Positions 16,005 to 23,738 of a DNA stretch of 64,000 nt are shown here, in pieces (within the stretch, counting starts at the first letter, position 1; each line of letters starts with the position of its first letter). The stretch is taken from the NCBI GenBank assembly GCA_041305345.1, contig JBFYLP010000001.1, forward strand, positions 103,816 to 167,815. Reading direction: 5' to 3'. A program made the translations under genes and the position numbers. The notes under the pieces were generated by a model, which was given only the letters and a program-made list of their open reading frames with translations, was not told the DNA's origin and did no database searches. Origin of the DNA: JACRGC01 sp041305345. GTDB taxonomy: Archaea > Micrarchaeota > Micrarchaeia > Norongarragalinales > SBBD01.

Positions 16005-17555
16005 ATGAAAAAAGTATTATTCCTTGTGACGGAACTCCAAAAACCGGTCGGCGGCCTCCACCGCTACACCTCCGAACTGCTGGTTGCCTGGAGGAAGGCC
16101 ATCCAGGATAGGCAAACCGAATTCGAGCCGATCGTAATTTCGATTAGGGATTCCGCAGTCCCCCTCTCCGACCTGCGCTTCTCATCGGAGTATGGCGATT
16201 TCATGCATCAGCATCCAAACATACTTGTTTATGAGGGCATCCGTGCGGGCGAGCGGTGCATCTTCCTTGAAAGCGCCCTTCCCGAAGAGGAGAGGAATGC
16301 GCTTCACGCCGATCTTTGGATGAAATACAGAATCAAGAGCCACAAGACGGCCGGATGGGGCTTCTATGACACTTTAAGCGCATACTGGCACTCCGTGCCG
16401 CAATTTGCAGAGTTCCTCCAAAAGAAGAGGAAGGAAAACATCGCACTAATTGATGCACAGGACTGGCTTGCATTCCCTGCGGGTTTCCTTAGCCGTGAGA
16501 AGCTCGGCAGGCCCCTTAACTGCCGCTTCCATTCGGGCGAATTTGGAAGGAGCCTTGGCCATCCCGACTTCGATGCACCGCCTGTTCTCATCGAGGCAGC
16601 TGCATTGCAGGAGGCGGATTTCATCCAAGGCGTATCGGTGCACGAGGCGCAATTCGAAATTTATAACCTGCTTCCCCACAAGCAGAACATGCGCGAGGAA
16701 CTTTCGCGCTTTCAGACAAAGAAATGGCTCGACTACCAGCTTTGGAAGGAGGAAAAATTCGAGGATTTCCTCCTCTACGAGGCGGGCACCGACCTTGAAA
16801 TACTCTCCGAAAACGTTGCTGGCATAACCAACGGGATCATCCTGGATAGCTGGCAGAAGGTATCGCTTGAAAACATTAAGGCTGGCAGGGCGGTTCTCCA
16901 AAAGGCGCTCCCGAAAAAGGACAAGTACGTGCTTTTCATCGGCCGTGCAGAGTACAGGAAGGGAATCGATGTGCTCATACAGGCATTCGCGCAGCTTAAG
17001 CGCACAGGAAGGATGAATGTGGGGCTCGTGATAGCAAGCAACCTTGCAAAGGATGAGTACGAGCGCTATTTTTCCACCATTGCAAAACTCAAGCTCGAGA
17101 ACGATGTTGCGATCTATAGCGGCTGGCTCCAGGAGGAGACCAAGAAGGGCCTCTTCTGCTCATCCGATGTGATTGCGCTTCCCTCGCTTTATGAGCCCTT
17201 TGGGCTTGTGACTCTTGAAGTGTATGCAGCCGACATGGCCTGTGGCATACACGGCCTTTCGGGCCCCATTGCGGTTGTTGGAGACACCGGCGGAATGAGC
17301 GAGGTCGTGCGCAACGGAGTCAACGGATTCAAGGTGCCAATGGAGGAGGACCGCTTCGACCTCAACCCCGCGTTCCTTGCGCGCATCCTAAGGATCGCCC
17401 TTCAAAGCGAGGACCTGAAGAAGAAGATAACCCTTGGCGCCTCCGAACGCGTCCAGCAGCGCTTTTTCGACTGGGGCTTCATCGTGCAGAAGGTGTTTGA
17501 GATCTACAGGAAGGCGGAAAAGAACTACGAGACTTTCGTCAAGGACACGGGATGA
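16005..17555 (+). CDS. GT4-family glycosyltransferase, glycogen-synthase-like
   Basis: This 516-residue GT-B protein begins KKVLFLVTELQKPVGGLHRYTSELL, close in style to glycogen synthases (V-x-GGL near the start). LIDAQDWLAFPAG marks the end of the N-lobe; the C-lobe has VLFIGRAEYRKGIDVLIQAF and LPSLYEPFGLVTLEVYAADM, with the E-x7-E catalytic pair. It is longer than the first transferase (516 versus 414) and has an insertion around residues 210-260. A cluster with two synthase-like enzymes, a GH57 enzyme and a debranching enzyme is consistent with glycogen turnover. One of the two may instead initiate or branch the polymer. Confidence 0.85.
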   Translation: MKKVLFLVTELQKPVGGLHRYTSELLVAWRKAIQDRQTEFEPIVISIRDSAVPLSDLRFSSEYGDFMHQHPNILVYEGIRAGERCIFLESALPEEERNALHADLWMKYRIKSHKTAGWGFYDTLSAYWHSVPQFAEFLQKKRKENIALIDAQDWLAFPAGFLSREKLGRPLNCRFHSGEFGRSLGHPDFDAPPVLIEAAALQEADFIQGVSVHEAQFEIYNLLPHKQNMREELSRFQTKKWLDYQLWKEEKFEDFLLYEAGTDLEILSENVAGITNGIILDSWQKVSLENIKAGRAVLQKALPKKDKYVLFIGRAEYRKGIDVLIQAFAQLKRTGRMNVGLVIASNLAKDEYERYFSTIAKLKLENDVAIYSGWLQEETKKGLFCSSDVIALPSLYEPFGLVTLEVYAADMACGIHGLSGPIAVVGDTGGMSEVVRNGVNGFKVPMEEDRFDLNPAFLARILRIALQSEDLKKKITLGASERVQQRFFDWGFIVQKVFEIYRKAEKNYETFVKDTG

Positions 17556-17606
17556 GGCAAATTCGCTTTTGATGAATTCGAAATTTTTTTGGAAATGGGT
17601 GATGAC

Positions 17607-17816
17607 ATGGTGGGTGTGGATGAATATTTCGGCGCAAAGGCCGGGATAATATGGCAGTGCCTGAAGGAAAATAGCGGGCTTACCATTGCGCAGATGAAGC
17701 GCAAGACGAAGCTCACGGATTCCGAGCTTTACGTCGGCCTTGGCTGGCTTGGACGGGAGGGCAAGATTGAGATCGTAGGCGACGTCCCGCTGCTCTACAA
17801 GTACAAGCTCAAGTGA
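17607..17816 (+). CDS. Small winged-helix protein
   Basis: This is a 69-residue protein with helix-turn-helix plus wing: AGIIWQCLKENSGLTIAQMKRKTKLTDSELYVGLGWLGREGKI. It matches the short winged-helix family often annotated DUF2582. I chose the ATG at 17607 because GGTGAT lies just upstream; an ATG at 17595 is also in frame. The family is often a small stand-alone DNA-binding module. Lying between the glycosyltransferase and the debranching enzyme, it could control the cluster; this is inference. Confidence 0.8.
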   Translation: MVGVDEYFGAKAGIIWQCLKENSGLTIAQMKRKTKLTDSELYVGLGWLGREGKIEIVGDVPLLYKYKLK

Positions 17817-17855
17817 ATGGCAAGGGGATGCTGCGGGAATTAGCCGACGGTGCAA

Positions 17856-19940
17856 ATGATGTACGACGTAAAGCAAGTATGCGTAGAAAAGGCGAGTGCA
17901 GAAAACCCCGATTGGGGCTACGCGAGGAACTGCCGGGCATTGCTTCGTAACCCGATTGCCGAATTCTCCCAAAGCACTTTCTCTGCGCAAATTGGCGAAT
18001 TCATCTCGCCCAACCGGGATTATTCGTATGAAGGCTTTTCTGCGCTAACCGATGGCGAAAACTGGAAATTCCTCGATTCGCTTGCATTTAGCCTCAAGGA
18101 TGGGAAAGGCGTAGCCCTAAGGCTCATTCCCAAAACCGTCAAGATTTATCCCTGGAAGGCAACGTACCATTATTCCTTCGGGGATTTAGGCGCCGAATTG
18201 GCAGTGGAATATTACCTCTTCAGGAACAGCAAGGCCGCTACATTGGAAGTTTCGTTCTTTCTAAGGGGCTGCAAGGCGGATGATGCGCGCCTTATCGTCG
18301 AACCCTTCGCGGACATCCGCCATATGTACTCATCCTCATACCCAGATGCGCACGCGGCAAATACGCTTCCAAATGGCATTACGATCCAGCGCGAGGGACG
18401 GTTCCTCCACATCATTAGCAAGAACGTGCACGCCATCAATTTGAATCAAAGGAAGCAGGAATGGTGCTACAAGCTCGGGACCGGTAGCAGGGAGATGCGG
18501 GAGGGCGCAATGAGGTTTTCCCAAGATTGCAGGCACCTTTACTCGCCAGGAACCCTCGAGCTCTCATTTTACAGGAATTATGCTTCCCTGCAGATATTCT
18601 GCTCCTCGCAAAAAAAATTCAAGCCCTCATTGGAACTTAGGTACCACGACGAGAAAGCATTCGTCTCAAAACTAACCCGCCTGCAAAAGCCCTATTCGCT
18701 CCACCTCAAGCACGCCGAGCATTGGGGGAAAGAATATCGGGTGGCGCTTCAGGGCCGACTGTTCAAGCTGATGGAAAGTTTCAATTTCGAATCACCCAGC
18801 CTCGAAGGCCCCGATGCGGGCGCATTCTGGTTTAGGAACATCTGGTTCCGCGATGCATTCCAGGGCGTTAGCGATAATTTCGAAATCTACTTCCGCAATG
18901 AAAAGGCCTACCTGAAATCGCTCCTCCTCCAAGCACTAAAGCTCCAGGAAGCAGGGCTCATCCCAAACAAGCTTCCCGAACTTAACGACGAGAAGCCGGA
19001 TTATTCCTCGGCCGATGCGACGCTGCTTTGCTTCATCTGCTGCCTCGAGTACCTAAGGCGCACGAACGACAAAACGCTAATCAAGGCGTTCCGGGATGCG
19101 GTAAAGGCGTTCCTGCAATCCCTCTCTTCCGGAAGCATCAGGATGGAAAATTACCTCCTCAAGGCCCCCGCGCATTTCTCCTGGATAGATTCGAAGTACG
19201 CTGCAAGGACTTTTGGAAAGGATGCATCGGTGCCAACGCGCATACCTCCCGCGTGGCTCGACAGGCTTATCCTATCGTGCAAGGATTACGACGAGCTTTC
19301 ATCAAAGCTTGGCTCGCCCGCGTACTATTTCGTCGAATTGAACGCGCTTTGGATCCGCTTCCTGCGCGATTTCTATGCGATCTTCCCCTCGAGGGAATTC
19401 GAAGCGCTTGAAAGCAATGCGAGCATAAACTTCAAGTCGTTCTTCTTCACCGAAGGCGTCTTCGAACTCGTGGACGACACCTTCCAGAAATCCGAAACGC
19501 TCTCGAGCGTTTCGCTCTATTCAGCCTCGCTTCTCCCCGAGCTTTTCTCGGACGAGGAAATTGCAAATCTCGTGAACAAATTCGAGCCGTGCCTCGTCTA
19601 CCGCAACAGGAAGCTTTTTGGCGTGCTTACAAGGAACCTGCAAAACCACGTCTACTGGAACGACGCGGACTACCACGGCGCGGTTGTGTGGCCAAGGGAA
19701 AGCGTGCCGCTCTTCCGCCTCCTTCATCGCCTTAAAGACCCACGTGCGCAGGAGATCCTTGAGAGCAACCTTGACCATCAGATGGAGGAAGGCGCCATCT
19801 TCTTCAACCAGGAGCTCTTCGCCCTCCCCGAGGGCATCAATCCCTCCCCCTCGCCGACCTCCTACTCGCCAGTTCCGGTGAAGAACCCCGCGCAATTCTG
19901 GTCGCAATGGGTGCAGCCCTATTTCGATTTCCTGAAGTGA
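17856..19940 (+). CDS. Glycogen debranching enzyme (amylo-alpha-1,6-glucosidase type)
   Basis: This is a protein of about 694 residues. Start candidates are ATG 17856 or 17859, with a GGTG just before. The N-terminal half is a beta-rich domain with YYLFRNSKAATLEVSFFLRG. The C-terminal half is an (alpha/alpha)6 barrel with FRNIWFRDAFQG, DYSSADATLLCF, FSWIDSKY, FVELNALWIRF and VVWPRESVPLFRLLH, matching the GDE_C/GH133 pattern (R-D, D-A-T-L, W-x-D, E-L-N-A-L-W, W-P). It cleaves alpha-1,6 branches left by degrading enzymes. It ends the glucan cluster and has no signal peptide. Some conserved positions deviate from well-known members, so activity should not be taken as proven. Confidence 0.87.
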   Translation: MMYDVKQVCVEKASAENPDWGYARNCRALLRNPIAEFSQSTFSAQIGEFISPNRDYSYEGFSALTDGENWKFLDSLAFSLKDGKGVALRLIPKTVKIYPWKATYHYSFGDLGAELAVEYYLFRNSKAATLEVSFFLRGCKADDARLIVEPFADIRHMYSSSYPDAHAANTLPNGITIQREGRFLHIISKNVHAINLNQRKQEWCYKLGTGSREMREGAMRFSQDCRHLYSPGTLELSFYRNYASLQIFCSSQKKFKPSLELRYHDEKAFVSKLTRLQKPYSLHLKHAEHWGKEYRVALQGRLFKLMESFNFESPSLEGPDAGAFWFRNIWFRDAFQGVSDNFEIYFRNEKAYLKSLLLQALKLQEAGLIPNKLPELNDEKPDYSSADATLLCFICCLEYLRRTNDKTLIKAFRDAVKAFLQSLSSGSIRMENYLLKAPAHFSWIDSKYAARTFGKDASVPTRIPPAWLDRLILSCKDYDELSSKLGSPAYYFVELNALWIRFLRDFYAIFPSREFEALESNASINFKSFFFTEGVFELVDDTFQKSETLSSVSLYSASLLPELFSDEEIANLVNKFEPCLVYRNRKLFGVLTRNLQNHVYWNDADYHGAVVWPRESVPLFRLLHRLKDPRAQEILESNLDHQMEEGAIFFNQELFALPEGINPSPSPTSYSPVPVKNPAQFWSQWVQPYFDFLK

Positions 19941-19966
19941 CTAACTTCCCCGCTGAAGGCGCCTCC

Positions 19967-20365
19967 TCATTTTACTACCACCAGCTTGCATGCCTTAATG
20001 CCCCGGATCGAGGCAATCGAGTCCGTTATCTTTTTCAATTTATCAGCAGCCCCCCTCGCCGCAACCACTTCCAGGCATTCGTCGTGCGACAAATGGACGT
20101 GCATCGAAGCTATGATGTTTGCGCCGAAGCGATGCTGGACATCCGTCATCCTATCCTGCAAGCCAGCCACGTGATGCCCATAAAGGATTGAAATCGTGCC
20201 AACCCTCGTGCGCCTGCCCTTCAACACCTCCTCCCTCAGGAATGCATCCCTTAGTATGTCCGATATGGCCTTGGACCTGTTTGGGCAAATCCCGCTTTTC
20301 ATCCTTCCTTCAAGCCTTGCCAATGTTCCCTTCTCAACGGATATCGCAATCCTTTCAACGCTCAT
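19967..20365 (-). CDS. nikR: NikR nickel-responsive transcription regulator
   Basis: The 132-residue protein has an N-terminal ribbon-helix-helix (VERIAISVEKGTLARLEG, then RSKAISDILRDAF) and a C-terminal ACT-like metal domain. The high-affinity nickel ligands of E. coli NikR (H76, H87, H89, C95) are all conserved: QH eleven residues before the first H of HVHLSHDEC. It also has the SILYGHHVAGL segment. Known NikR represses nickel uptake genes when nickel is bound. Here it is divergent from two small membrane proteins, with an inverted repeat in the 78-bp gap. Identification is strong; its metal (Ni or Co) is not proven. Confidence 0.93.
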   Translation of the reverse strand: MSVERIAISVEKGTLARLEGRMKSGICPNRSKAISDILRDAFLREEVLKGRRTRVGTISILYGHHVAGLQDRMTDVQHRFGANIIASMHVHLSHDECLEVVAARGAADKLKKITDSIASIRGIKACKLVVVK

Positions 20366-20381
20366 AACTTCGCACCCTAAA

Positions 20382-20410
20382 AGTATTACGAAAATCAGCT
20401 TTTTAATACT
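20382..20410. promoter_or_regulatory. Candidate NikR operator, AGTATTA-N15-TAATACT
   Basis: This is a perfect 7-bp inverted repeat, AGTATTA (20382-20388) and TAATACT (20404-20410), with 15 bases between. The E. coli NikR site is GTATGA-N16-TCATAC, so sequence (GTAT/ATAC) and two-turn spacing both resemble it. It lies in the nikR divergent spacer and overlaps A/T-rich core-promoter sequence. Confidence 0.6.
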
Positions 20411-20443
20411 CGGTGCAATTCACATTCATTGGGTGAGGCAAAA

Positions 20444-20782
20444 ATGGCTTGTTTTCTGGTTCCAACGGCAATCGGAATTTTGACAACTGCGGGAAAGAAG
20501 AGAATCCCCGAAAATATGCACATAGGCTGGCTCAACACGATGATCTTTGGCGGCGCTGCTGCGCTTGCAGTTGAGCACATCGCCCACGGCGAGATAGTCC
20601 CTTGGTTCCCATTCCTCACTGCAATGGGCAGCGCAGCGGATACTTCCGCGATGCTTGGCGAAATGGCAGCTGTTGGCATTCCGATGACGCTTGCACTTGT
20701 CGGCGCCTGGGCGGGAATGGTCGTAGTATATGAAAAATTCATCGCAGTCAAGAAAGCGCCACTTGGCGCATCCGGCGTTTAG
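20444..20782 (+). CDS. Small membrane protein divergent from nikR (1)
   Basis: This is a 112-residue protein from the ATG at 20444, with GGTGAGG at 20432-20438 as ribosome binding site. Hydrophobic segments lie at residues about 2-16, 28-46 and 76-98. A histidine/glutamate-rich loop, VEHIAHGEIVPWF, sits between helices. I do not know the family, though small membrane proteins of this look are common in archaea. The candidate NikR operator just upstream suggests nickel- or cobalt-responsive expression, so a role in metal transport or handling is an inference. Confidence 0.8.
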   Translation: MACFLVPTAIGILTTAGKKRIPENMHIGWLNTMIFGGAAALAVEHIAHGEIVPWFPFLTAMGSAADTSAMLGEMAAVGIPMTLALVGAWAGMVVVYEKFIAVKKAPLGASGV

Positions 20783-20803
20783 ATCAATTGCGGGGTAATC
20801 AAA

Positions 20804-21100
20804 ATGTGGCTCATTACGACATTGGTTGCGGCAATCATTGCAACAATCCTGCATTTCAAGGCAGCATCCAAAAAAAAATACAGATTCGACTTTCTGGCAC
20901 TGATGCTATGGGGTACGTTCCTCATGGTCCTTGTGGACCATTCGATTGCATTCTTCAATGAGGGTGGCGAATTCCTGTCCTATACTACGGATGGCATCGT
21001 AACAAGCTCGGTGGTTTTGGGAATAGCCATGCTTGTTCCGATCGTTGCAGTTTGGATGGTTGTGGCATTCGTCCCAATTTTGCATAAAAACAGAACGTAA
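20804..21100 (+). CDS. Small membrane protein divergent from nikR (2)
   Basis: This is a 98-residue protein 21 bp after the previous gene, probably in the same transcript. Hydrophobic segments lie at residues 2-18, about 29-45 and 66-90. A loop between helices carries VDHSIAFFNEGGEF, again with His and acidic residues like EHIAHGE in the first protein. The two may form a complex. No family is recognised. Confidence 0.78.
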   Translation: MWLITTLVAAIIATILHFKAASKKKYRFDFLALMLWGTFLMVLVDHSIAFFNEGGEFLSYTTDGIVTSSVVLGIAMLVPIVAVWMVVAFVPILHKNRT

Positions 21101-21125
21101 AATCCCCTAACCCGGTCCTTTTTTC

Positions 21126-21800
21126 TCAAAAGAAGTCCCTAAGCCTAACTTCGGTATTCCTTATGTTCCTCATTGTTGCCCAGTGGTGCCTTATGAATTT
21201 TTGCAATTCGGGGTCCTTGTGGTGCTTCCGGAGGAATTCCATCGTTGCCTCGTCGCTTGGGTAGCCGCTTCCGAACTGGCCGAATTTTGCCGCCAGCTCA
21301 TGCACACGCTGCTCGCGCATGCTCTTTGCCAGGATGGATGCAGCGCCCACGCATAAATACTTGTAATCCGCCTTGTTCTCGCTTGTAATGGCAACCTTTT
21401 CAAGTTTTGTTCCCCTCAAATATTTTCGGATCCTCGTTTCGTACTTACTTGGCATTGGATCCGGGGAGTCGACATACATCCGTTCAATCTCGCCAATTTT
21501 TTTGGCCAGTTCCCCTATTGCAGCCGCAACTTTCTCCGCCTCCATCTCGTTAATGCTGACCCTTCGTTTCATGTAGCCGTCTATTTCCTCGGCAGAAATT
21601 TCGATGATCGCGTGCGGATGGCGGATTATTTTGGCGGCGATTTTTTCCCTCAATTGCGCCTCCAATAATTTCGAGTCCTTAACCCCCAATTCCTTCAGTT
21701 CCGGCTCCCTCTCCTTCTCGATTGCAAACGCGCACATCACAAGCGGCCCGATCACCGGCCCCCTTCCGGCCTCGTCGACGCCGACAACGAATTTTCCCAT
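21126..21800 (-). CDS. rnhB: Ribonuclease HII
   Basis: This 224-residue protein begins MGKFVVGVDEAGRGPVIGPL, with the catalytic D-E of VDEAGRG at residues 8-9. The third acidic ligand lies in MYVDSPDP and the fourth in SENKADYKYLCVGAASILAK. RNase HII removes RNA primers and single ribonucleotides from DNA. Length matches archaeal enzymes. The gene ends 25 bp from the membrane-protein gene on the other strand, so the two transcripts converge. Confidence 0.96.
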   Translation of the reverse strand: MGKFVVGVDEAGRGPVIGPLVMCAFAIEKEREPELKELGVKDSKLLEAQLREKIAAKIIRHPHAIIEISAEEIDGYMKRRVSINEMEAEKVAAAIGELAKKIGEIERMYVDSPDPMPSKYETRIRKYLRGTKLEKVAITSENKADYKYLCVGAASILAKSMREQRVHELAAKFGQFGSGYPSDEATMEFLRKHHKDPELQKFIRHHWATMRNIRNTEVRLRDFF

Positions 21801-21899
21801 TTTTTTACACTCCCAACATCGGATGATTGACCCAATCCCAATTCCGTTACTTCAAGATGATTTTTTAATGCTATTAACCCTAAGATTAAGGTTTGCTTT

Positions 21900-22058
21900 G
21901 GGGTCATAGTATAACCTGGTAGAACAATAGGCTCCAGATTTTTCATGCAGGTATTTTGAGCCGCCTTGCGGCGATGATGTTTTCCAATGGAGCTCGGATA
22001 TGATGACGAGCGAAAAAGTTGATACCTGTGGATGGGGGTTCGAATCCCCCTGACCCCA
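21900..22058 (+). tRNA. tRNA-Trp(CCA) with an intron at 37/38
   Basis: Exon 1 is 21900-21937 and exon 2 is 22024-22058. The acceptor stem is GGGGTCA with TGACCCC, then discriminator A; CCA is not encoded. The D-loop is AACCTGGTA. The anticodon stem ATAGG pairs with CCTGT, and the loop CT-CCA-GA gives anticodon CCA. The T-arm is GGGGG-TTCGAAT-CCCCC. The mature length is 73 nt. Both 3-base bulges fit cuts at AG|A and AT|A, but the central helix is weak (two of four pairs), while TTTTTC/GAAAAA (21939-21944 with 22012-22017) forms the intron-side helix. Confidence 0.93.
21938..22023 (+). ncRNA. tRNA-Trp intron containing a box C/D methylation guide for C34
   Basis: This is an 86-nt intron. A hairpin GCCGC-CTT-GCGGC (21960-21972) precedes box C GATGATG (21973-21979). 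D'-like CGGA is at 21995-21998, C' ATGATGA at 22000-22006, and D-like TTGA at 22019-22022. The guide TGGAGC (21988-21993) pairs with exon bases 31-36. The fifth base upstream of D' (G21990) faces C34, exactly the target rule for Cm34 in euryarchaeal tRNA-Trp introns. The second guide before box D has no match to position 39. Confidence 0.75.
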
Positions 22059-22068
22059 TGACAAACAT

Positions 22069-22088
22069 GGGGGAAGCTGGTTTCCCCC
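22069..22088. terminator. Hairpin after tRNA-Trp
   Basis: GGGGGAA (22069-22075) pairs with TTCCCCC (22082-22088) around a six-base loop, 11 bp after the tRNA 3' end. TAATTTTG follows. It lies between the tRNA and the convergent secD and may end either transcript. Confidence 0.5.
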
Positions 22089-22142
22089 TAATTTTGTCGG
22101 ATCGTCAACCCTTCCTTTTCCTGCTCCCCCTTCAAGAAAAAA

Positions 22143-23738
22143 TCAGCTGATCTCCTGCACGATGACTCCGTACGCGGGCCGCGTGATCCCAATTCCCACG
22201 ATGACGCCGATGATTGTCGAGAGCGCAAAGCCCATCATTTCAACAATCCCCGACATGAAAAGCGGGAGCATTGCAGCGACAATTGCGCCCGCAACCGCGA
22301 ATATGATGAAGAACGCCTTCGCAATCCGCTCCTTCACGTTCCGGTAGTTTTCCGCCTCCTGCTCGTGCCTGCCCTTCTTCAATATTTCATCCGTGATGAT
22401 GATCTGATCGTTTACCCCTGTGCCGATAAGCGCGATGATTGCAGCAACAGCCGCGAGGTCAAGCGTTCCAACCAATGCCATTATCGCGGTTGTCAGGTAG
22501 ATTTCCATTATGCTAATTAGCATTATCGGCGCCGCAAGGGCAAGCTTCCTATATCTCACGACTACCACGATGCTAACCGCAATTATTGCGAGGACCATCC
22601 CCATCAGGCTGTATGTGAAGAACTGCTCCCCAAGCTCGGCTGCAACTATGTAGGAGCTTCCAATTACCGTGCTTACTGGCAGCTTTCCTCCGGAAATCAC
22701 GCTTTTGAGTTCCTTGATTTCGGCATATGCGTTCCGTTTCTGTTCATCTGGCGTGGTTCCAGATGAGGAGCCGGTGATCGAATACGACTGCGAGGCGGTC
22801 CCGTGCGCCAATCCTTCCGAAAGAACCGGCGCGGAAAGAAGCCCAATCCCCCTCCACCTAGAAACAACCGTCAGGCCAAGCTGAGTGGAATAAGTCGTTG
22901 GCGCCATCTCCTCGTCATTCCTTGCGATTATTACTTTTGGCGCCTCCGCATCCTTTGAAAATCCCTCCTCTTCCAGAACCAAGGCAACTTTCGGATCCGA
23001 AAGGAGCGTCTCTCCAACAACCACCCTCGTCCTTCCGGCCAGTTTCATCCTTTGCTCTTCGATGGTTTCCGAATAGACCAATTCGATGTTCCCCTCTTCC
23101 TTCCTTAAGGCGTCAAGGAGCGCTTTTTCCATTCCCCCTATTTCCCCAAGGCTCCCAAGGGAGCTTCTTGAAATGATGACGGCCGCATTTTCGGGCCTAT
23201 CGAGCATCATGTATACCGGGTAATTGCCCTTCCCAAGCGCGACCTTTGCGAATTTTTCCCCGCCCTCCCTTGTGACCGCAAAGTCGAGCTCCCACCTGTA
23301 GATGCCATTTGCAACACTCACCCGCTCACCGGTTGCGCCGCCAATCGAGTTCTGCAAAACATCCTTCCCTTCGATAGCAGCCCTTCCATCAATTAGTGCT
23401 TCGAACTTCCCCTGCTCCCTTAGTATCTTTTCGATGCTCCGTATTGCAGCCTCATCCGCCTTTGGCACTTCCACGATTATTTCACGGTCCCCAAGCGGCC
23501 TTACGGATGACTGGAAAAGCCCGTATTTGTTGATCCTTTGCTTTAGCGTCTCCACGGTCTGGCTCATTATTTCCGTCGAGACGCCCTTCTCCGAAATAAG
23601 CGTGATTGGTATCCTAACGCCTCCCTTGAATTCGATCCCGAGGTTGGGGCCCCGAAGTGCGAGCAGGAGGGTCACAAGCAGGGCCGCTACAATTAGCAGC
23701 TGCACCCTTCGGCTGTTGATTATGTTCTTCAAAGTCAT
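22143..23738 (-). CDS. secD: Protein-export membrane protein SecD
   Basis: This is a 531-residue protein from the ATG at 23738-23736 (MTLKNIINSRRVQLL), which overlaps the secF stop as ATGA. TM1 is at residues about 11-27, then the large external P1 domain with NLGIEFKGGVRIP, ETLKQRINKYG and SLGEIGGMEKA. Five helices follow after residue 350, including AVAAIIALIGTGVNDQIIITDEIL, the SecD-type D-Q motif. Archaeal SecDF assists late stages of Sec export, with proton-motive drive assumed. The protein lies downstream of SecF, the archaeal order. Confidence 0.93.
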   Translation of the reverse strand: MTLKNIINSRRVQLLIVAALLVTLLLALRGPNLGIEFKGGVRIPITLISEKGVSTEIMSQTVETLKQRINKYGLFQSSVRPLGDREIIVEVPKADEAAIRSIEKILREQGKFEALIDGRAAIEGKDVLQNSIGGATGERVSVANGIYRWELDFAVTREGGEKFAKVALGKGNYPVYMMLDRPENAAVIISRSSLGSLGEIGGMEKALLDALRKEEGNIELVYSETIEEQRMKLAGRTRVVVGETLLSDPKVALVLEEEGFSKDAEAPKVIIARNDEEMAPTTYSTQLGLTVVSRWRGIGLLSAPVLSEGLAHGTASQSYSITGSSSGTTPDEQKRNAYAEIKELKSVISGGKLPVSTVIGSSYIVAAELGEQFFTYSLMGMVLAIIAVSIVVVVRYRKLALAAPIMLISIMEIYLTTAIMALVGTLDLAAVAAIIALIGTGVNDQIIITDEILKKGRHEQEAENYRNVKERIAKAFFIIFAVAGAIVAAMLPLFMSGIVEMMGFALSTIIGVIVGIGITRPAYGVIVQEIS

